Assembly: GCA_001574975.1 (NCBI GenBank)
Contig: KQ965773.1
Span: 224,438-288,437, forward strand
Length of the DNA stretch: 64,000 nucleotides
Direction of reading: 5' to 3'
Source: Gonapodya prolifera JEL478
Taxonomy: Eukaryota > Monoblepharomycota > Monoblepharidomycetes > Monoblepharidales > Gonapodyaceae
In this document: in pieces, positions 56,247 to 64,000 of the stretch
Layout of the letters: every line of letters starts with the position of its first letter
How positions within the stretch are numbered: position 1 is the first letter of the stretch
Translations under genes and position numbers: made by a program
The notes under the pieces: generated by a model
Databases searched by the model: none
Seen by the model: only the letters and a program-made list of their open reading frames with translations
Told to the model about the DNA's origin: nothing

Positions 56247-58600
56247 CTAATGCTTAGTCTGAAGCTCCATTGCCGACGAATTGCCGTTCCCAGTCGTGAA
56301 AGATTTATTCATGTTGCCAGACATCAGTGCTTTGTTGTCTGGGTATTGAACAGCGTGCCTCGTAAGTACACGCAAAGCATTTCGTTTGATGTTGAAGGCT
56401 TCACCTATGCTTTTGAAAATGTCTGTAACATCTCCATGAATGCTCTTGTGTGTTACGCACTTCTGAGACGATGGACCTGTTTTCACCAAGGCTTCCATTC
56501 CGAACCTGTTTAATACTGTGAGCTTTACATTTCATACTGAAAGCGGGTTCGCTTCAAAAACTCACTGCCGCGAAATCAAACTTTCGCGCCTTCTTAATCA
56601 CTTCGAGAATGCGACCAAGTGGCTTCGTGATGAAGTACCAAGTGAACATAACGGAGCCAATACTCATAACGATAGTGACTCCAACAGCTGAGGAATGAAT
56701 GGTCAATGACTTGCACCCGGTCTCACCGCCTTCCGAGGATCGAAACTCACCAACAAGAGACGTTGCAAGGTTTGTCTTTGTCTGGAGATCAGCGATTCTC
56801 CCAGCGAGTGCGATCGTGTGTCGCCCAGATAGTCGACGTCGGGTCTGGAACTTGAGGAAGAGATTGTCATGACGCTTCCACACCATCACAAAAACGTCCA
56901 CTCACGCTCCAGAAACGATAATGAAAGTAAAGCCCAAGTTTTTATACGTCGTCACTTGGAAGAGGCATACTCCCTTATACCATTGATTGTCTTGGAAGCC
57001 GGAAGAAAAGTTTCCCACTGCGTATGAGTAAATTGTTGCCGCCGAGAGATTTAAGAGTGGGTATGAGCTTTGAGGGTAATCGAAGATTGTCTTGAGGGCA
57101 TACGTCTGAGTCGTGGGGTCCACAAGCTTCGTGAGAACCTATTCGGTGGTACCAACTGCTGTAGTGGTTTCGATGCCTCAGGTATCAAAAAATGGACTCA
57201 CGGCTTGTTGAACAGTCGCGTTAGGTAATCCTGACATTGCCATCACTTCACCATTCCTTGAGGATGTAGTGAAGAGTGTTTGGTGTGGCGTTTGCCCGCA
57301 TACTGTCCAGTACTGTGCAGAGATTTTGAACGATGAACTGCTCCGTGAGAATACCGACGTATCGCCCGGTAGGATTGAAGACAGGGAACCTGGGAAGTAA
57401 AAAGGACGTGGGATTAAAACTTGAACCAAGTCCTGCAACTTCACACGTGAGACTTACGACATTGCAAGGTTGACGGCACCGAGCATGAGGAAGGGGTCCG
57501 GCATCGCAAGGGGGACGTTTTTCGTGACACTGTGGGTTGGTAAGAAGTCTGGGATTCCATCGAAGGTGAATGGACTCAAGCTCCACACCGGCTGTGCCCC
57601 GATCTGATTGGTTGCGTCATCCCAGGTGTAGCAGTTTAGAGTATTGTTGGTGTTCGGCTGGGGACAGACTACATCGCAAATACCGTTTAGTGCAGGAATG
57701 AGTACCAGTCGAGAGTACTCACTCTGGTGCAAGTGATGTTTGCGAAGAAGGAGTACAGGTATGAGGAATGCATTGACCATCTTGCGAGACCATGGGCACC
57801 ACGGCAAAGCTGTTGACACTCGGGAAAAAGGTGACCAAGGAGACGACAAACATATTGGCTGTTCATCCGTAAAGGGAGGGGTGAGCACGATTGGGAAATG
57901 AAGACGTGAGTCTACCGCATTGATCTCACTTTTGGGACCGATGGTATTGACAGAGGTCTTTAAGTATGGCGCGTATTTACTGAGAGGATCGATGTTGGCG
58001 TGCATAAGTTGCAATTGCAAGCACCGGAAATACATGAGAACTCACTCCCAATCGAGGATGTCAATCAAACCGGTGCTGATAACATCGACGGCCGCTTGTA
58101 GCATAACGTTGGCCTAGTAATAAAAAGGGGGATGCACTCATTGCTGAAGCTGCTTCGAAGTCACATGGTTACACACAGTCGTGAGGTAGTCCCGTATGGT
58201 GGTGGCGATCTGCACACTTGCATCCTTTTGCACTATTCTGGCGAGATCCTGGATACTTTTGGAGGCTGTTTTACGAGAGAGAATTTCACACCTTGCAATG
58301 GAAGAGAAGGTTCATCGTGGCGACTTACACTGTGAGATGGCATCCGAATTATTTTTCGTCCCCGACGTTGATGAGATTGCCACATTTATAGATGCGACAA
58401 CTGCGATGCTTATGTTTGCAACAGAAGAGGTGGGAAGAGAGGTGGATTTATCCCCGCCGATTTGGCGGAGCCACAGACCGGTGAGGGTTCATCGACCAAC
58501 AACTCCAAAGATAAAGATCGTAACGCACTTGATGAAGACCAGCAAGATGATTATAGTGAGGTGAGAGAGTGCTACCCTTCCGGATTTCGTCTCTTCCGAT
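56247..58600 (-). CDS. Cache-like membrane sensor protein, effector domain not seen
   Basis: Pieces on the minus strand spell out an N-terminal membrane segment near 58560 (IIILLVFIKCVTIFIF) and a helical lumenal part (KSIQDLARIVQKDASVQIAT). A periplasmic-binding-like region follows, including FPVFNPTGRYVGILTEQF, VDPTTQTYALKTIFDYP, YAVGNFSSGF and GFTFIIVSG, and then a second membrane segment (VGVTIVMSIGSVMFTWYF) and juxtamembrane PLGRILEVIKKARKFDFA. This order resembles double-Cache ectodomains of receptor cyclases and histidine kinases. After the juxtamembrane part only about 80 residues remain before a stop at 56247, with no cyclase or kinase motif. Exon boundaries are approximate and the N terminus is uncertain. 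Confidence 0.5.
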
Positions 58601-59062
58601 TTGTTTGCCGCGGTGTTCTGACGGGATCTGGAGCCGTTTATCTTCTCTGATCCTCAGCTCAGCGACGATGGCTTACTACTCACTGCGACAGTCATCAGTC
58701 CGGGAGTATGTGCTAATGGGGATTGCGATAGGTTTGACGGAGAACTTCCGCCCGGTTTTTAAGATCAGTTATTACTCGAACCGACTTCCCACCTTCCCTG
58801 GGCGTGGACCCTGCTTATGGCGTATTGCACCGCAGTTGAGACATGAAAAACAGCTTCATAAATTGGCTGAGAACACATGTCATACTTCATGAACAGGTTA
58901 ACTAACAAAACAGGTGGTGTTATTTCATTTGCGGCATTCCCACTCAAAAAACAGAGACACAAATAACATTTGAATTCACTGCGTCACTATAAATACGCTA
59001 CGATATTTAAATGTCTTCACCCGACTGGGAAGCCACAACGTCAGCATGCTTGAACCCCGTCT

Positions 59063-62000
59063 CTAGTCTTTTACCATCGAATTGCGACTTGGCGTGACTG
59101 GGCGCGTCGGTGGGCCACTGGAGCCCGAGCTCGAGTCTCGCTGGTGCCGCATCGCCTGAGGCGCTTCTAGCGACGCGATGATTCGGGACGTCACCGTGGA
59201 GTAGATCTCGTCGAGGTTTTGCATCAATCTGTCGACGACAAAGCGTTATGAATCATTTTCATTGAATGGCTCCAAAGAGAACTCACGTATTCGAAATGTC
59301 CGTTCTCTCAGGGCCTGGTTCTGGCAGGTTAATGGTCGGGACATCCCCCACAGGTGGTAAACTCGTGGTTGACCGGTTCAACTTTGCGAAAGAGTCCGAG
59401 ACCATGAATCCTTCCGTCTGGTCTTCCTGTGTGTCTTTATATGCAGTAGCTGCAACCACGCCAAGGTTGTACTTGACGAGTTCTGACGCCTTTTCGCGGT
59501 CGTGGACCCTCCAACCGGTTGCAAGGTTCACCTCTTCCTCCTTGCCTCCCGTAACAGACCGTGCAACCGACGGAACGGGATTCGGAACGTCGAAGTTGGC
59601 AGAATTGCGACACATTTTGGCGATTTTGCGTGAACTGAAAATATATCGCAAGTCCGAGAGATCATCCTGCCCAAGGAGCGCGTCCAACACCTCCAACACT
59701 TCAGGCGCGAGGTCAGACCGAAGCAAGTCCAACAATGGGGTGAGAAGCCCTTCTTCACCCATGATGAGATCCATGTACTGTGCAAGGCCCACTCGGGGAA
59801 TCAAAACTTTCAGGATCTGGAGCGAATTTCTTCGATAGATTTCCTTACTGTTTCCCAACAATCCGAGCACGAAACGAAGCGTAGGAAGTTCGAACGCTGG
59901 GAAAAAACTCTCTTCGACACCTTTGAGAATGTATCCCAAGAAGTCTGCCTTGGTACGGAACTTTGTGCGGAGGGACCCACTGAGCTGCTTGGCCAAGGCT
60001 TCATGGCCTTTCCCTCGAGCAAGTGCAGCAAGATCGGCCTCAAGGTTCCAAGTGGTTTCGTCTTTGAGTGCATCGGGTTCTGGATGAGGCTCCTCCCGAT
60101 TGAGCATTCGAGGGAGATTGGCCAGTAAACAAAACAGGACTCGTTCTCCAGAATTGTCCACAAGGTTGTGGTCCAATTGAATCAGGTAATTGAGAATCGT
60201 AAGTGATATCGGCTCAGTGACTGATGATGCCAATCCTTTCAATAGGAGGGGCTGAAGACCCGAAAATCCGTTGTTCCAGTCACGGGGGAGACTAGCTTTC
60301 AGAGAATTCACCATCTGGAGGTTCTTAAGGTCCAGCTTCCTCAATATTTTATCCAGAATCTCAGCGCCGCGTAAAAACTCCCACTCATGTGGACTCTGCA
60401 GCGCCGCCACACACGTCCAAAAGAACTGTGGAAACATCATAATATCGTCCTGTCCCAGAGGCTCTACCATTGCCTTCATCGTGTTCAAGGCCTCCAACGC
60501 GAATCCTTGCGCCTCATCAGACCGCGCACCAACAGTCTTGCCCAATCGTGCAAGAAAATCACCCAACATATCCAGCGTCACCGCTGGCATGATTGCTCGG
60601 AAAACTTCGAGTGAACGACAAGCGGTATGGCGGATTGAGGATGTCGTGCTCCAAAGCAATGCAACTTCGCCCCACTTTTGGCCAAAGTCCTCGTCGACAG
60701 CAGAAAACACCGATTCTGCCAACATCACAAACTCTGTGAGCTCCGCGTTGCTTGCAATCGAATCTGCGGTTGGGGTCACGTCTTCATTCGCCCATAACTT
60801 TTGCCCTTTCGCTTCCTCGAGCCTCTTCGCCAAACCAACTGCCCCGTCCACGCTGCTTGGCACAATAGTTCGGATGAGGTGGTAAAATAGTGTTCTCAGA
60901 TCTTCACTGATCACAGTCACGGAGGCATCAAAATGCACAACACAGGTATGTACAAGGATTGGGAGATGTTCGAGAAAGACTTCGGACCCAACAGTGTACG
61001 TCAAGTCCCTCAGAAGCATTGCAGCTAGCTGTGCGCGGGAGTAAGGCGGCCTCCGCGGTGTGGAGACCAGTTCACGTTCAAGGTCCGCAACATACATGAA
61101 TTTGTTGTTGGTATCGAGGTTCTTTGGGGCGGCAGTGGAGTCCGTGAGAGCGGAGAGCGCAAATGTCTTCACCGTCGAATGTGCTGTAGCTTGGTCTTCA
61201 GGTTCGTGTCCCGCCCGGTCCATCACTTTGGGCGGAAGTAGATTCTTTATGGTGATCTCAGAAACGAGCCTCTCGACTAAGTGAGCACCACCAATCCGAC
61301 TTCTCATTGCAATACCAATGATCTGTCTCGCGAGACTAAGATAGTTATTGTTCCGAACAGTCGTCCCGATTGTGAGAAGAAAATCCAGAAGAACCTCCAG
61401 ATGTGCTGCTGCTCCGACAATGCCACGGGTCCACGTGTCCTCTTCACCTTCCACCATCATTTCAAGAGATTGGTAAGCGCGAAGTCCCAAGTCCACAGTA
61501 GAGCTATGTTTTATGAGAAATTCTGTTTGTGAAAAGTCCCGAACAGCTGACACGACATATCTCACAGTTCCTCCAAAAAGTTTCTCCACAGAGCTTCGAT
61601 TTCCGCGGTAAATCGGTCAATGTATCGAACCGAAAGGACCAACACATTCGTGAGAAGACCGTTGATGATGCTGTTCTGGAAATCTTCCATGTTCGGTTCA
61701 TTCTTTGGAGAATAAGACCTAACAAATACGTCCCACTGCATGGCGCTCGCCAAATTTAGGTTTCGCACCCATGGAACCAGCATGCGCAGCATTAGCTTGA
61801 TAGCAGCGTCTTTGGTTTTTGTGTGGGCGGGAGATACACTGGTTAAGGCAACCACGTCCAGCCAATAGAACAGTTCGGACATGGTCTTTGCATGATTTAC
61901 AGCGGTGAGGCAGGAGCAAAGCCAACCAAATTTCAGCACTACGTACCTCCAAAGATTGTTCAGGATGCGACATGGCAAGTCGTACGGAGAACAACCGTTG

Positions 62001-64000
62001 CACTGTCTCTGAATCGCCTGGCAGCGCCGAGCACGCAAGCGTTGACTCGCTATCATCCATGGACACCGGTGGGGATCGGACGCTATTGGACGATAACTGC
62101 TCGTCTGCAAGGATCCTTGTTTGAACGCTCCCAATAAGCTTAATCGCAGACTTCCTGACAACAATGCTCTCATCCGCAACTTTTGTGAGCGCCAAAACTA
62201 ATTGTCTGACGAGNCGACAGCGGAAATCCTCGATTGTGCTCATAGCATTCGCAAGGGCGGTGAAGCAAGCTCTGTCAAAAATAGCATTTCCCGGAACAAA
62301 GCAGTGCTTCATGAAGCGCACAATGAGTGCACCATCATCCTTGCTGCTTTCTATGAGTGACTTCAAGGCAACACGACCGATGCCTTGAATGGTTTGGTCG
62401 GATCCCTTGACTAAATGAGACATAAGCAATGTACTACCCCAAAATACAAATCTTGCCACTCACAAAGGGATTCAATCCACAAAAACACGGACTCAATGTT
62501 GAATGAGCCTGAGGGTGCACCTGCCTCGTCAGTTGCTCCTATAAGTGATGCAGCTGTTCTCAAATCGTCACTGGCACCCTCGGAGACATTCTTTGAGTGT
62601 CGACCCTTCTTCTTTATGGCACCCTCATCTCGGGAAGAAGATTCTGACAGTTTGTCTGTCGCAACAAGGGGTCCTTGAAGTAAAACGGACATGCACTTAA
62701 GTGCCGCGTACTCCAAAAGCTGGCGCTGCTCATGCATTGTTATAGCCAAGTTTGAGCGCTCACGAGGATCTCGGATGTTTTCAACGGCGGTATTTATTGT
62801 ACGGGTGTCTCGTTCCAAGGAAAGTGGACCCATCGGACCGTGTCCACACCATCTATCAAGAGAAAGAAAATGAATATAACCATCATCACATTCAACGGCT
62901 TTGCTCTATCTCACGATTCCGCCAGCTTGAATAAAACGTGACGCATTTCGGAGGAAAATAATTGCCGGACTCGCGTTTCCGCAGGGCTCCCGCGGTAGTG
63001 TTCCGATAAGGAGGCATTGATATCAAGATATTGATCACTCCCCTCGTCTGTAGACCTGTTTGGTGAATTCAATTTATAAAGTTCTTCGACCTTTAAAAGA
63101 TAAAAGTCTCATTAGGGAAGGAAGATCCAATCGAAAGGTTGTGAAAAACATTACCAGCCCACAAAAGTGATAACGATATTTAAGGAAGCCCCAATCTGTT
63201 TGGACTGTTGGGTCACTGAGAAAGCGGGAACCTTGCAGAATATACTGAGCAACAGAGAATAGGACAGCTGGGTCGTTACGGCACTTTTCGTCCTTCATGA
63301 AACAAGATGTTAATGAGAAGAGGTGAGCTACTTCTGTGCGAAGGCGCTCAATCTTCTTCAGGGCAGCATTTGTTTGGGCGGCAGAGTTTGGCATAAGCAA
63401 TCCACTCGTTGATCGAGGTCGTGGTTGCTGTGGTAACGCAACTGCCCTCTGTCCAAAGCCTTGCTCCATTCCACTCCCTCCAAAACGCTGATTGTGGTCT
63501 TCCGCGATAACGTTAAGCAAGGGCTGTAACTCCTGGAACAGTGGATAGTAGTTTGAAGATGTAAGATTACCCAGTGCGGTGATGACGGCCGCACGGATCG
63601 ATAACTTTTCCGCGGAGAGCAGTGGCAGAACAAGCTGGAAAAGAGCCTTTGAAGAAGTGATGGGCATGGGACGCACTCCGGGTTGATCTCGACGGAGTGC
63701 GCCCTCCCATTGTGGACCTTCCGCACCATTTGGTGAAAGGAAGTCCAAAGCAGCCATTGCAAAAATGAGACAAATGGACCATTGTTGTATCATGTCATCA
63801 GTGGCAGGTTGGACAGAAGACGGTGCCTGTGATCCAACCTTGGTAAGGGGAACCAAGACGCGATACGGAGTAGTGGCCCACGAAACAATAGTGGAGGTAC
63901 CGCTTCGCTCTGGCGCCGGCGTTGTTTGATCGGCGGCAGCAACAATATGTGGTAGCATTTGCGCAATTTGTCTGCATATTCGTGTCAACGTCATTGTGAG
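59063..64000 (-). CDS. Furry/Tao3/Mor2/PAG1-type cell morphogenesis scaffold (5' partial)
   Basis: This is the C-terminal part, about 1,400 residues, of a very large alpha-helical repeat protein. Exons lie near 63994-63074, 62833-62411, 62459-61719, 61700-61562, 61589-59283 and 59224-59063, the last reading LMQNLDEIYSTVTSRI and ending in VKD. Blocks such as LFQLVLPLLSAEKLSIRAAVITALGNL, RLNHSHT-free helical repeats around WGEVALLWSTTSSIRHTACR, LPRDWNNGFSGLQPLLLKGL and GLLGNSKEIYRRNSLQILKVL follow the order of the cell-morphogenesis central and C-terminal regions. Family members scaffold NDR-kinase (Cbk1/Orb6, RAM/MOR) signalling in polarised growth. One ambiguous base (n) lies at 62214 within an exon. 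The promoter is outside the window. Confidence 0.82.

Noticed and set aside
1-64000. CRISPR arrays, insertion sequences, prophage or viral genes
   Set aside because: No regularly spaced repeats, transposase, reverse transcriptase or capsid-like protein was recognised anywhere in the window.

Overview
The window is nuclear DNA of a fungus. Nearly every gene is broken by short GT-AG introns of about 40-90 bases. The protein set (Dicer, seipin, a Furry/PAG1 scaffold, Num1/Mcp5-type PH domain, UTP15, SLX4, mitochondrial uL13, Siw14-like phosphatase) is fungal. An LRR-transmembrane-SH3 protein, an ankyrin-TKL kinase, a Cache-like membrane sensor and a Dicer with PAZ and two RNase III domains suggest an early-diverging, zoosporic (chytrid-like) lineage; that placement is inference. 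No plastid, viral, CRISPR or bacterial operon signal was seen, and no tRNA or rRNA gene could be supported.

Layout. 1-907: end of a cortical-anchor PH protein. 1313-7462: a minus-strand metabolic block of two tandem cytochrome P450 copies, both damaged, and two tandem alpha/beta hydrolases, one intact and one decayed. 7463-8874: AT-rich, repeat-bearing spacer. 8875-10264: Fe(II)/2-oxoglutarate dioxygenase of the TauD/TfdA type. 10514-15380: dense housekeeping cluster (SLX4, uL13m, UTP15, a small unknown protein). 15519-20889: NmrA-like protein, F-box protein, ankyrin/coiled-coil protein and a coiled-coil SH3 protein. 20890-24133: gene-poor, with a hairpin-rich stretch and a decayed repeat. 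24134-27525: arrestin-like trafficking adaptor divergent from seipin. 27815-32442: GTPase-like fragment, ankyrin-TKL kinase and Siw14-like phosphatase. About 32960-36639: rapidly evolving, disordered, nuclear-looking gene. 37983-45577: Dicer. 45764-48505: acyl-CoA carboxylase carboxyltransferase. 49226-52791: cysteine-rich secreted candidate and LRR-TM-SH3 receptor-like protein. 53643-56024: divergent pair of a PSMG4-like proteasome chaperone and a TTC14-like TPR/RS protein. 56247-58600: Cache-like membrane sensor. 59063-64000: Furry/PAG1, whose 5' end lies beyond the window.

Functional links are mostly by theme: polarity and cortex (Num1-like, Furry, arrestin-like), lipid handling (seipin, carboxyltransferase, P450/hydrolase), RNA (UTP15, Dicer, TTC14-like) and genome stability (SLX4). 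Housekeeping genes read through cleanly once introns are placed. The P450s, second hydrolase and ankyrin-kinase carry frameshifts, stops or deletions, so these look like genuine family turnover, although assembly indels cannot be ruled out from one sequence. Exon boundaries were placed by eye from GT-AG sites, phase and protein similarity; ends of multi-exon genes are therefore approximate.
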